This document shows positions 55,568 through 63,306 of a stretch of 64,000 nucleotides of DNA, piece by piece (position 1 is the stretch's first letter; each line of letters begins with the position of its first letter). Below the pieces are notes generated by a model. The model worked only from the letters and a program-made list of their open reading frames with translations, was not told the DNA's origin and did not search any database. The position numbers and the translations under genes are program-made. This DNA is from an uncultured Oleiphilaceae bacterium (GTDB taxonomy: Bacteria > Pseudomonadota > Gammaproteobacteria > Pseudomonadales > Oleiphilaceae): the NCBI GenBank assembly GCA_913060665.1, contig CAJXUY010000002.1, positions 310,001 through 374,000 of the forward strand. Reading direction: 5' to 3'.

Positions 55568-55791
55568 AAAGGCGCTACCTCGATTCCAGTGGCATCACTC
55601 CGGCGAACTGCGTATAGGGTGTTCAGCACTTTAACTTGTATGGGCCCTCGACCGGGAGCACTTCTGATTATCTTTAAAAGGGCTCCGTGCTTCAGACCCA
55701 AATTACCGTAAAATTTAAGTGCTGCAGAATCAAACGCATTGAACCCGACAATGTGCGCACTCTTAGATACAGCTAACTGATCTAATGTCAC
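55564..55791 (-). CDS. feoA: FeoA
   Basis: A 75-residue SH3-like FeoA: LDQLAVSKSAHIVGFN, LGLKHGALLKIIRSAPGRGPIQVKVLNTLYAVRRSDATGIEV. The start codon is GTG at 55791, with AAGGAG seven bases upstream. It acts with FeoB in ferrous iron uptake. It lies 37 bases after a terminator-like hairpin. Confidence 0.92.
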   Translation of the reverse strand: MTLDQLAVSKSAHIVGFNAFDSAALKFYGNLGLKHGALLKIIRSAPGRGPIQVKVLNTLYAVRRSDATGIEVAPL

Positions 55792-55827
55792 TTTAATCTC
55801 CTTCGATCAATCCTTAACTGAAAAACC

Positions 55828-55874
55828 CTACCTGAAACACTCGCTCAAGGTGAAAGTGTTTCGGGGTAAGGTAG
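55828..55874 (-). terminator. Terminator before feoA
   Basis: On the minus strand the inner stem GAAACACT / AGTGTTTC is continued by CTACC / GGTAG and followed by GGGTTTTT. It lies between the 193-residue gene and feoA, so feoAB probably has its own promoter or depends on read-through. Confidence 0.62.
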
Positions 55875-55895
55875 AGTCGGTATCAATATCGAAAT

Positions 55896-56477
55896 TCAAA
55901 CCGGACCGCGCGCAGATGCTTTTACCTCTATGGTTTTACCTAATGCTGATTCGTAATCTAACGCTTCATACTTGGGCTTAAAGCCGGTCACTTCAGAATG
56001 AACGGTAACCACCTTTTGCTCCGCGCTTTGGCCTTTTAAATCACTTTTCTCAAGACATAGTACATCCAATAACTCATTCCATATCATGCCATCATCCAGT
56101 GGCTCCAGAATATACTTGTGGTTTCCAGCCACGACTATCATCGGCTCCTTGATATCATGAACAAAAAATACCAGCTCGCAATCACTCGCATAATCGGCCT
56201 CATAACTAGATACAACCAATTCCAGGTCGGATAGTTTATCCAGACCACCGGCTAACAACTTTAGTTTTCCATCGAAAGCGTAAAGAATGCCTTGCTTTGC
56301 TACAATTGCCGGCGGCTTTCGGTCACCTCTTTCTGTCAAACCTCCTGATTCAAGTACCAGGTCTCCTCGGTAAATTTCTCCGTCGCCTATAGGTCCACTC
56401 AGATTCTTATTGAATAGCAAACCTTTTTCTTTGTATTGATCGAGTAACATGTTATCCGCCTTTAATTTTCTGCTCAT
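55896..56477 (-). CDS. Unknown 193-residue protein divergent from modA
   Basis: I do not recognise the family. It is a cytoplasmic beta-rich protein (GPIGDGEIYRGDLVLESGG, ELVFFVHDIKEPMIVVAGNHKYILEPLDDGMIWNELL) with no signal peptide. I chose ATG 56477 (MSRKLKADN); the open frame reaches 56615, but that part contains a 29-base tandem repeat that would shift frame between copies. There is no strong ribosome site. A sigma-54-type promoter and the two NifA sites shared with modA suggest that it serves nitrogen fixation or molybdenum homeostasis. Confidence 0.62.
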   Translation of the reverse strand: MSRKLKADNMLLDQYKEKGLLFNKNLSGPIGDGEIYRGDLVLESGGLTERGDRKPPAIVAKQGILYAFDGKLKLLAGGLDKLSDLELVVSSYEADYASDCELVFFVHDIKEPMIVVAGNHKYILEPLDDGMIWNELLDVLCLEKSDLKGQSAEQKVVTVHSEVTGFKPKYEALDYESALGKTIEVKASARGPV

Positions 56478-56497
56478 AATTAGCTGCTTGGTCACCA

Positions 56498-56555
56498 GTG
56501 ACCATAGAGGAGCTGAAACAAGTTTGGTGACCGGAGAGGAGCTGAAACAAGTTTG
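56498..56555. repeat. 29-base direct tandem repeat in the leader of the 193-residue gene
   Basis: The unit GTGACC-NN-AGAGGAGCTGAAAC(...) occurs at 56498-56526 and 56527-56555 with only two mismatches (AT against GG after GTGACC). Just left of it the GTGACC is extended to GGTCAC-CA-GTGACC. Its function is unknown; it could be a binding site or a remnant of an insertion. Confidence 0.85.
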
Positions 56556-56587
56556 ACTTGACGCTCCACCTTCACAGAGAAGGAAAT

Positions 56588-56603
56588 GGCAAATTCCATA
56601 CCG
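56588..56603 (-). promoter_or_regulatory. Possible sigma-54 promoter of the 193-residue gene
   Basis: The minus strand reads CGGTATGGAATTTGCC, with GG-GC spacing of 10 and TTTGC at -12. It is 111 bases before the start codon, upstream of the tandem repeat, and 97 and 133 bases from the two NifA sites. Confidence 0.5.
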
Positions 56604-56699
56604 TTTTATCAACACCTTCGATAAAACCCTCGTTTAATGTGTTATCAAACGGCTGTAGGCAAAATAGCTAATCTTTAAAGCCCCCTTTTTTTGTCATCT

Positions 56700-56715
56700 T
56701 GTTGTAAATCTGACA
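56700..56715. promoter_or_regulatory. NifA upstream activator site 1 for modA
   Basis: TGT-TGTAAATCTG-ACA is an exact TGT-N10-ACA match, 85 bases before the modA -24 element. Confidence 0.72.
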
Positions 56716-56735
56716 AGCCCCTTTCCATTAGAAAT

Positions 56736-56751
56736 TGTCACAAACACTACA
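56736..56751. promoter_or_regulatory. NifA upstream activator site 2 for modA
   Basis: TGT-CACAAACACT-ACA is an exact match, 49 bases before the modA -24 element and 36 bases from site 1. Confidence 0.7.
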
Positions 56752-56800
56752 AAACAGTGCTTAATCGGCTCCAGCCCTGATTGCAGAGCTCCAATACCGA

Positions 56801-56816
56801 TGGCTTGAGTCTTGCA
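56801..56816 (+). promoter_or_regulatory. Sigma-54 promoter of modABC
   Basis: TGGCTTGAGTCTTGCA has GG and GC at 10-base spacing and TTGCA at -12. It is 121 bases before the modA start. The 460-base gap 56478-56937 holds divergent promoters, two NifA sites and a tandem repeat. Confidence 0.72.
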
Positions 56817-56937
56817 ACTAAGCACATTGTGTGCGGGTAAGCAGCCCATTTAATAATGCAAACCAAGGTTTAGTTACGTTGTGTTCGACAGAGAGCGTCT
56901 ATGCCATGGACTCGAATAATAGGGAGTGAGATTCCAT

Positions 56938-57762
56938 ATGCCTAAGTCAATCAGGTTCCGAAAATGGAAAACCAACATCATTGCACATTGGGTTTATTTC
57001 TCAATTCTTTCGTCAGTATATTCGATTGCCCATGCAGAGACTGTCACCGTTGCAGTAGCGGCCAATTTTACGAAAACAATGCGGGAGTTGAAAAAGGCAT
57101 TCGAGCGTAACACAGGCCACGACATACTCATCAGCTTCGCCTCTACAGGGCAGCTATTTGCGCAGATTAGCCATGGAGCACCTTTCGATATTTTTTTAGC
57201 TGCAGATACCGCTCGCCCAGATAGATTGATTAGCAAAGGCTTGGCACTCAGAAGTTCTGCGTTTATCTACGCGCAAGGACGATTGGCCTTATGGAGCTCA
57301 AATGCTCATATGCCACTTAACAATGGAAGAATTCTAAAGGAATTAACCAATGACCATAAATTGAGGCTAGCTATTCCTAACCCAAAACTCGCTCCCTATG
57401 GTGCTGCCGCTATTGAGACGTTAATGAAACTGAACACTTATCATTATTGGCAATCTCGTTTAATCACGGGTCAAAGTGTTGCTCACACGCATCAGTTTAT
57501 CGCTAGTGGGAACGTTGCAATCGGGTTTATAGCGCTTTCGCAGGCAAAAACATTACCCGATAGCAAAAAAGGGACTTTTTGGGCGGTGCCAGCTCAACTA
57601 CATACACCGATAAATCAAAAAGCAATACACCTGACCCGCGCACGTGAAAATCCCGCTGCAATTGGGCTGATGCGTTTTCTCCGGTCGCCGGAGGCCAAAG
57701 CTATCATCGAACAATTTGGTTATTCGATCGCACTACCATCACTCGAAGAAGCGAGCTCATAA
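56938..57762 (+). CDS. modA: ModA, molybdate-binding protein
   Basis: A 274-residue periplasmic solute-binding protein. A signal peptide is followed by AHA-ETVTVAVAANFTKTMRELKKAF, with the molybdate-contacting AANF and the FASTGQLFAQI segment; KLAIPNPKLAPYGAAAIETL is also typical. ATG 56938 follows GGGAG by 11 bases; a GTG at 56926 would add only four residues. It delivers molybdate to ModB/ModC. Confidence 0.93.
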   Translation: MPKSIRFRKWKTNIIAHWVYFSILSSVYSIAHAETVTVAVAANFTKTMRELKKAFERNTGHDILISFASTGQLFAQISHGAPFDIFLAADTARPDRLISKGLALRSSAFIYAQGRLALWSSNAHMPLNNGRILKELTNDHKLRLAIPNPKLAPYGAAAIETLMKLNTYHYWQSRLITGQSVAHTHQFIASGNVAIGFIALSQAKTLPDSKKGTFWAVPAQLHTPINQKAIHLTRARENPAAIGLMRFLRSPEAKAIIEQFGYSIALPSLEEASS

Positions 57763-57763
57763 A

Positions 57764-58474
57764 ATGATTGAAACTACAATTGAAACTACGTTACAAACTC
57801 TCGATACAACCCCCATTTGGCTTTCGATAAAGCTTGCCAGTTTAACCACCGTAATACTGCTGCTAATTACTATTCCTTTTTCCTACTGGCTCTACCAAAA
57901 AGGACGTCGTGTTAAGAGTTTTTTTACAGCACTTGCTTCCTTGCCCTTGGTATTGCCTCCATCAGTTCTTGGATTTTATTTGCTAATGCTTATGGGCTCC
58001 AATGGTCCTATCGGTATGCTGAGCACCCAACTGGATATACAGCTGCTTGCCTTTAGTTTTCCTGGATTAGTTATCGCATCGGTTATCTATTCCTTTCCTT
58101 TCGCATTACAGCCTATTCAAAATGCGTTTGAGAGTATGGGGAAAAAACCACTAGAAGCTGCTGCAACATTACGTGCCTCTCCTGTCGACCGGTTCTTTAC
58201 CATCGCTTTGCCACTTGCCAAGCCTGGCATATTGACTGCCGCTGTGCTCAGTTTTGCGCATACCATGGGAGAGTTTGGTGTGATATTAATGATAGGTGGT
58301 AACATTCCCGGTGAAACTAAAGTGCTTTCCGTGGCAATTTATGATCACGTAGAGGCCCTTGAGTATGACCAAGCTTACATTTTATCCGGCGGAATGCTTT
58401 TGTTTTCATTTGTTGTCTTATTCACCCTCTATTACTTAAACAACCCTTCACTAAGCCAAGAGAAAACCAGGTAG
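57764..58474 (+). CDS. modB: ModB, molybdate permease
   Basis: A 236-residue permease with five predicted membrane helices and the ABC coupling motif EAAATLRASPVDRFFTIALPLAKPGI. FAHTMGEFGVILMIGGNIPGET is a ModB signature. ATG 57764 is one base after the modA stop (TAAAATG). Confidence 0.93.
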   Translation: MIETTIETTLQTLDTTPIWLSIKLASLTTVILLLITIPFSYWLYQKGRRVKSFFTALASLPLVLPPSVLGFYLLMLMGSNGPIGMLSTQLDIQLLAFSFPGLVIASVIYSFPFALQPIQNAFESMGKKPLEAAATLRASPVDRFFTIALPLAKPGILTAAVLSFAHTMGEFGVILMIGGNIPGETKVLSVAIYDHVEALEYDQAYILSGGMLLFSFVVLFTLYYLNNPSLSQEKTR

Positions 58475-58527
58475 AAAAAAACTGTTGTGTCCATATCAAA
58501 AACATCGAATCGACGTGAAATAACACT

Positions 58528-59601
58528 ATGAGTGAAATTAAAGCGAATTTTTTACTAGCCAAAGATGGTTTCTCATTGGACGTTTCCTTTAGTCTTCCCG
58601 AAAAAGGCATAACAGCACTCTTTGGTCAGTCCGGTTCAGGAAAAACCACCATTTTACGCTGCATAGCAGGCTTGGAAGTCCCTGACCATGGTGGGCTGAA
58701 AGTCGGAGAGGAAATCTGGCAGGACAAAAACTATTTCGCCCCTGTTCACAAACGCGATGTCGGTTATGTATTTCAGGATGCAAATCTATTTGAACATCTC
58801 ACCATTGAAAAAAACCTGCACTATGGATTAAAACGGTCATCTAAAAAGACTAACCTGTCCGCGTTTGAAGATACCGTTCAATGGCTTAGAATTGGGCACT
58901 TGCTATCAAGAAAACCTTCGGCACTATCTGGAGGCCAGCGTCAACGGGTTGCTATCGCACGCGCTTTGCTGTGCCAGCCAAAACTTTTATTAATGGATGA
59001 ACCTTTAGCTAGCCTGGACTTACAAAGTAAATCAGAAATACTTCCTTACCTTGAAAGCCTACAGACAAAACTTTCAATACCAATTATATACGTAAGCCAC
59101 TCGCCCAACGAAGTTGTCCGCATAGCAGATCATATGCTACTACTAAAACACGGGAAGGTTCTGGCAAGTGGTGCCGTAAATGATCTAATGACCCGTACTG
59201 ATCTTCCACTAGCCCACCTGGAGGAAGCCTGTTCCGTCGTGACGGGTAAAGTTATGTCACATGACCAGGAATATCACTTAACATACATAAATTTAATAGG
59301 AGGCATAGTTGCAGTATCGCGATTGGACCTTTGTCAGGGGCAGCCGGTAAAAGTAAGAATAGTGGCAAAGGACGTCAGCCTTTCACTGGCTCCCGGAGAA
59401 CATAGCACTATCACCAATATATTTCCTGTTAGAGTCGTTGAACTCACAAAAACACATGATCCGGCAAAGTTGATCGTGAAACTGGATATGGGGCAAGAAT
59501 ACTTATTAGCTCAAATTACCGTAAAGTCAGCAGCTACACTGCATATTCAGGCCAATCAGTTGGTGTATGCACAAGTCAAAAGTGTCGCATTAATATCCTA
59601 A
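58528..59601 (+). CDS. modC: ModC, molybdate ABC transporter ATPase
   Basis: A 357-residue ATPase with Walker A GQSGSGKTT, signature LSGGQRQRVAIARAL and Walker B LLLMDEPLASLD. The C-terminal 65-residue domain (about 290-355) is a TOBE/MOP-type molybdate sensor (VRIVAKDVSLSLAPGEHSTITNIFPVRV). The operon has no modE or modG. It ends tail-to-tail with the LRV gene, 22 bases apart. Confidence 0.94.
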   Translation: MSEIKANFLLAKDGFSLDVSFSLPEKGITALFGQSGSGKTTILRCIAGLEVPDHGGLKVGEEIWQDKNYFAPVHKRDVGYVFQDANLFEHLTIEKNLHYGLKRSSKKTNLSAFEDTVQWLRIGHLLSRKPSALSGGQRQRVAIARALLCQPKLLLMDEPLASLDLQSKSEILPYLESLQTKLSIPIIYVSHSPNEVVRIADHMLLLKHGKVLASGAVNDLMTRTDLPLAHLEEACSVVTGKVMSHDQEYHLTYINLIGGIVAVSRLDLCQGQPVKVRIVAKDVSLSLAPGEHSTITNIFPVRVVELTKTHDPAKLIVKLDMGQEYLLAQITVKSAATLHIQANQLVYAQVKSVALIS

Positions 59602-59623
59602 ATTCTTTCAAGATTGACGCTAT

Positions 59624-60367
59624 TCATGCAAGTCGCTCTTGGACTACCCTGCGCACCTCTGGATCTTCATCATGCATTAGCGATTCGATAGTATCGAGTG
59701 GCGCTCTTTCGGCAGCTGCAAGCCTAACTGTCCAATCTTCATCTTCCAGCAACACCATCAACTCGTCTTCCTGGCATCGCGATGCAACAATACGCCTTAC
59801 TTCGGCTTCCGAGTCACTTAACATCATACCTAAACTCTGCTCAGGCAAACGCTGGGCAATGAGCTTTCTCACTTGTCGATCTGGGTCGCAAATCAAACGG
59901 AATAGCCGGCCGGAAGGCAAACGTTGTGCGACATAGGCCCTTACCAAATAATCGTTATCGTTTGCAAGCAATTCAAGCTGATCTAGAGGCAATCTATCGG
60001 CGACGGTAATTCTTACTTCGCGATCAGGGTCTTCAACCATGTTGATGAGTTGACCTTTCGGCAAACGATAAGCCACCGCTCGTCGCACTGCCTCATCAGA
60101 GTCATTTAGCTTTCTACCAAGCTCCTTCTCGGGCACGTAGCGCACAGCAATGGCTCTTCGCTCCCAGAATCGATCATCTAAATAACGTATTGCCAGCTCT
60201 GGATTAACACGAAAAAAACGGTCAATTTGGCGCCCACTTTCCACGAGAACACAGACATCACCTGGAACACAACGCCCTGCCAACAACGTCTTTGCCCTGT
60301 ATGGGCAAAGACGGCAGTCAGCTATAGGCGTTAGATTGTGGAGGCCGTCATCATCAACCTCACTCAT
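59624..60367 (-). CDS. LRV (leucine-rich variant) iron-sulfur protein
   Basis: A 247-residue protein. The N-terminal four-Cys cluster CRLC ... RCVPGDVC binds a [4Fe-4S] cluster in the A. vinelandii LRV protein. It is followed by about eight LRV repeats of 24 residues (DDSDEAVRRAVAYRLP, DPDREVRITVADRLPLDQL, and so on) forming a right-handed superhelix. ATG 60367 overlaps the stop of the upstream gene by eight bases. It is found in the nifHDKTY region of Azotobacter; function unknown. Confidence 0.9.
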   Translation of the reverse strand: MSEVDDDGLHNLTPIADCRLCPYRAKTLLAGRCVPGDVCVLVESGRQIDRFFRVNPELAIRYLDDRFWERRAIAVRYVPEKELGRKLNDSDEAVRRAVAYRLPKGQLINMVEDPDREVRITVADRLPLDQLELLANDNDYLVRAYVAQRLPSGRLFRLICDPDRQVRKLIAQRLPEQSLGMMLSDSEAEVRRIVASRCQEDELMVLLEDEDWTVRLAAAERAPLDTIESLMHDEDPEVRRVVQERLA

Positions 60368-60629
60368 CCTCAACAACCTCTGCTAATACAAAGCCGGACG
60401 CATGTGCCGGATCACGTGTTAGTGAGGAACAATGCTCTGTGGAATTAACGAAGTAAACATTAAACGTCCTATAGGACTGCGCCGGAGTGTGGGCATCCAT
60501 ATCATCATCCATACAATAGGTAAAATGATAATCTGGGAATTGAGCACGAAGGTCAGAAATCAACTCGTCAGACAAGCCTTTTTCTGAAGCCAGGTTAACG
60601 ACAGATTGAATGTGTTGTTCTGAAATCAT
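60360..60629 (-). CDS. Unknown 89-residue protein between nafY and LRV
   Basis: A small cytoplasmic protein with a helical start (QHIQSVVNLASEKGLSDELISDLRAQFPDYHFTYC) and an acidic end. A Cys and several Asp/His (CMDDDMDAHTP) might bind metal. It overlaps nafY and the LRV gene by four and eight bases. A similar small gene stands between nifY and lrv in A. vinelandii; the function is not known. Confidence 0.82.
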   Translation of the reverse strand: MISEQHIQSVVNLASEKGLSDELISDLRAQFPDYHFTYCMDDDMDAHTPAQSYRTFNVYFVNSTEHCSSLTRDPAHASGFVLAEVVEDE

Positions 60630-61321
60630 CCCTGAGCCCCCTCCCGAAAGCGAATACGCTCTTCCGGTTCATACCCCATCACTTTAGCCAACCATGGCGG
60701 TGGAGAATCCGCTATCGCTTCACGAAGACGACGAAGTACTTGTGGCGCTTCACCACCCTGAGGAAGTTTAATAGGGTGTAAGCCAGCTCGTACGACTTTT
60801 GCTGCAGCCGGCCCACCAATCGAAATAGTATAAAGAACCTGGCAATCAGCGATTAATTCGGCCCGCAACGCATTTTTATCAGCATCTTCTGGAACTTTGC
60901 CTGGAACACGTATGTCAATTAAGCGCGCTTCTTCGCTCGATATTTGGAATATAAGAAATCGAGCACAGGAACCAAAATGAGCATCTATATTGTTTCCACT
61001 ATTGGAAGCACAGGCAACGCGAATTGAACCTGGCATTTCCCCTTTGGAGAAGGCCTCAATCTCCGGTAAGGACTCCGGCTCACGCTCGATTGACCTCCCC
61101 TTTATAAAACCTAAAGCCTCTTTAAGATAAGACTCTTCAGTCTCAGCCAATATCTCTAGGCGCTTTAATTTAGCCAGACGAAGCTTATTCAATTTAGCGG
61201 TCGTTAGGGGCTCTCCCACTAAAGAGATTAGGCCGAGCAAAAGGTCGCGCACCTCCATATCTGGTAAAGTTCGAGCGGCCAAGGCTACACGCAGTGCTAC
61301 ATCTTGTGAAAGCCCAGTCAT
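60626..61321 (-). CDS. nifY: NafY/NifY-type FeMo-co and apo-dinitrogenase binding protein
   Basis: A 231-residue protein with a helical N-terminal domain (LSQDVALRVALAARTLPDMEVRDLLLGL) and a C-terminal NifX/NafY fold (NNIDAHFGSCARFLIFQI ... GGPAAAKVVRAGLHPI ... PPPWLAKVMG). Its position after nifT matches nifY, but its two-domain form also fits NafY, so the symbol is a choice. ATG 61321 follows a perfect AAGGAGG by six bases; the open frame further upstream overlaps nifT and is not used. A paralogue is at 10457-11179. Confidence 0.9.
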   Translation of the reverse strand: MTGLSQDVALRVALAARTLPDMEVRDLLLGLISLVGEPLTTAKLNKLRLAKLKRLEILAETEESYLKEALGFIKGRSIEREPESLPEIEAFSKGEMPGSIRVACASNSGNNIDAHFGSCARFLIFQISSEEARLIDIRVPGKVPEDADKNALRAELIADCQVLYTISIGGPAAAKVVRAGLHPIKLPQGGEAPQVLRRLREAIADSPPPWLAKVMGYEPEERIRFREGAQG

Positions 61322-61323
61322 CA

Positions 61324-61545
61324 CTAACCTCCTTGCGCGCGACGAGCTCGCAACGTAATAGGCAACCTTGGTTCTTCGTCTAGGGGGTCTAGGTAGTAGC
61401 TGGTACCATCTTTTAACACGACAGTTCCTCCCCAACCATCGGTACCATCTTTTTCCATAGACTCAATAATATCTTCTTGGTCTCGCTTAGCAACATACAG
61501 GGTCAATTCACCTGCTTCGTTTCGCCGTATCATTACACTTGGCAT
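61324..61545 (-). CDS. nifT: NifT/FixU
   Basis: A 73-residue NifT: PSVMIRRNEAGELTLYVAKRDQEDIIESMEKDGTDGWGGTVVLKDGTSYYLDPL is characteristic. ATG 61545 follows GGAGAG; an upstream open frame overlaps nifK. Its place between nifK and nifY is conserved, and its role is not essential in most species. Confidence 0.93.
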   Translation of the reverse strand: MPSVMIRRNEAGELTLYVAKRDQEDIIESMEKDGTDGWGGTVVLKDGTSYYLDPLDEEPRLPITLRARRAQGG

Positions 61546-61630
61546 AGGGTCTCTCCAAATAAACCGAAATAACGGTGTAAACCAAAAAACGGGGTGGACG
61601 CCACCCCGAAAGGTCACTCTGAATCGATCA

Positions 61631-63214
61631 TTAACGAACCAGGTCGTAGTTGTAATCTGTAGTTTGCATACCCCGCGTTTCATCGTCCAAACGCTCTAGC
61701 ACTGAATTTACGATAGTAGTCAACATTTGCATTGCCCCCTCGTAACCCAAAGTAGTTTGACGATGCATATGGTGACGATCAAAAATTGGGAAACCCAGTC
61801 TAATCAATGGCACCTCAAACTCTTCTCCTTTGTACAAGGTATCTCTCTGAATAAACTTGCCGTAAGAGTTTCCAATCATAAAATCAGGCTTATTGGTGAA
61901 TACCAAAGAACGCATATGCCACAAGTCTTTGCCAACATGTACCTCACAGCAATGATCCATTTTCGCGTCGACTAACATCTTGTCTACTGCTTTTTTCCAA
62001 CGCTTATTGCCGTTATTACATAGAATATGGGTTGGTTCTGCTCCGAGTTCCAATAAGAATTTGGTCAGCCCCATAACAAAGTCTGGATCACCCCAAAGCG
62101 CAAATTTCTTGCCATGCAACCAAGTGTGTGAATCCGTCATCATATCAACAAGACGTCCACGCTCTTTTGCAAGTTTTGCCGCTATTGGCTTACCAGTTAC
62201 TTTACTAACCTGCATCAAAAACTCGTCAGTCCAATCCAAACCCATTGGGATATTGATAGCAGCGGCTTCGTGTTTCCAGTTGCCTTTTACCAATTTTTTG
62301 GTTTTTGTTAATTGCCAAGGTTGCAACAAAAAGGTTTCCAAAGCATTCGGAGCATCCTTCATCTCATCTTGGGTTGTACCACCGGCATACATACGGAATT
62401 GGCCGTCAGCAGGCGTATCGAGTACTTCTTCAGGGTCAGACAAGAGTGTATATTCAACATCCATCTCTTCCATCATACGCTTGATAACGCGGTAGTTACC
62501 AAGGTAGGTTTCGAAGCCTGGTACAAGGTTTATTTTAGCATTGCTTCCTACTTCATACCTGCCTTCAACAGTTACACCTTTTTCAAGGGTAAAGTACTTG
62601 GCAATACCTTCAAACATGTTATCCCAACCAGTGACATGGCTGCCGACAAAACTTGGGGTATGCGCAAATGGCGTAGGGAACTCATCCGGTACATGGCCTG
62701 CTTTTTTTGTGTTACCAATAAAGGCATTCAAATCATCACCGATGACCTCAGCCATACAGGTGGTTGAAACAGCTATCATGTCTGGCTTGTAAATTTCTTT
62801 ACAGTTTTCCAAACCGTCTTTCATGTTTTGCTGACCACCAAATACAGCAGCATCTTCTGTCATTGAATCCGAAACGCACGCTATAGGCTCTTTAAAATGC
62901 CGGTTAAAATACGTTCTGAAGTACGCTACACAGCCTTGACTACCATGTACATAAGGCATGGTTTTTTCAAATCCTAACGAACACAGTACCGCACCTAAAG
63001 GCTGACACGCCTTAGCAGGATTAACCGTCAACGCTTCTCGAGAAAAGTTAATCTCTTTATACTCTTCAGTGGTGGTCCACATGAAGGTTTCATCAATTTT
63101 TTCCTGTGCATGGGGTTCTTCAAAATTTTCTCGTTTTTGCTTTAAAGACTCTTTATAGTCTTCATCTCTAAACAAGGGATAACTGGGTTTTATATTGTCA
63201 ACGTCCTGACTCAT
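61631..63214 (-). CDS. nifK: NifK, MoFe protein beta subunit
   Basis: A 527-residue NifK. P-cluster ligands Cys70, Cys95 and Cys153, and Ser188, fall at the same numbers as in A. vinelandii. Sequence is close to that protein throughout, including FRTYFNRHFKEP and the C-terminal RGMQTTDYNYDLVR. It forms the alpha2-beta2 MoFe protein with NifD. It lies 92 bases after nifD, separated by a perfect hairpin. Confidence 0.98.
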   Translation of the reverse strand: MSQDVDNIKPSYPLFRDEDYKESLKQKRENFEEPHAQEKIDETFMWTTTEEYKEINFSREALTVNPAKACQPLGAVLCSLGFEKTMPYVHGSQGCVAYFRTYFNRHFKEPIACVSDSMTEDAAVFGGQQNMKDGLENCKEIYKPDMIAVSTTCMAEVIGDDLNAFIGNTKKAGHVPDEFPTPFAHTPSFVGSHVTGWDNMFEGIAKYFTLEKGVTVEGRYEVGSNAKINLVPGFETYLGNYRVIKRMMEEMDVEYTLLSDPEEVLDTPADGQFRMYAGGTTQDEMKDAPNALETFLLQPWQLTKTKKLVKGNWKHEAAAINIPMGLDWTDEFLMQVSKVTGKPIAAKLAKERGRLVDMMTDSHTWLHGKKFALWGDPDFVMGLTKFLLELGAEPTHILCNNGNKRWKKAVDKMLVDAKMDHCCEVHVGKDLWHMRSLVFTNKPDFMIGNSYGKFIQRDTLYKGEEFEVPLIRLGFPIFDRHHMHRQTTLGYEGAMQMLTTIVNSVLERLDDETRGMQTTDYNYDLVR

Positions 63215-63271
63215 GTCAATCTCTCCTCTAGGCCACTAATCTGTGGACTCTAGTTATAGGGTTGGGTAAAA

Positions 63272-63291
63272 CTGTGGACACATGTCCACAG
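63272..63291 (-). other. Perfect hairpin between nifD and nifK
   Basis: CTGTGGAC - ACAT - GTCCACAG is a perfect 8-bp stem with a 4-base loop, without a U run. It lies in the intercistronic gap and is more likely an mRNA-stability or processing element than a terminator, given that nifK must be expressed with nifD. Confidence 0.65.
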
Positions 63292-63306
63292 CATTTAATG
63301 CCTTAC

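Noticed and set aside
61546-61683. N-terminal extension of nifT into nifK
   Set aside because: It overlaps nifK and lies outside the NifT domain; the GGAGAG site supports ATG 61545.
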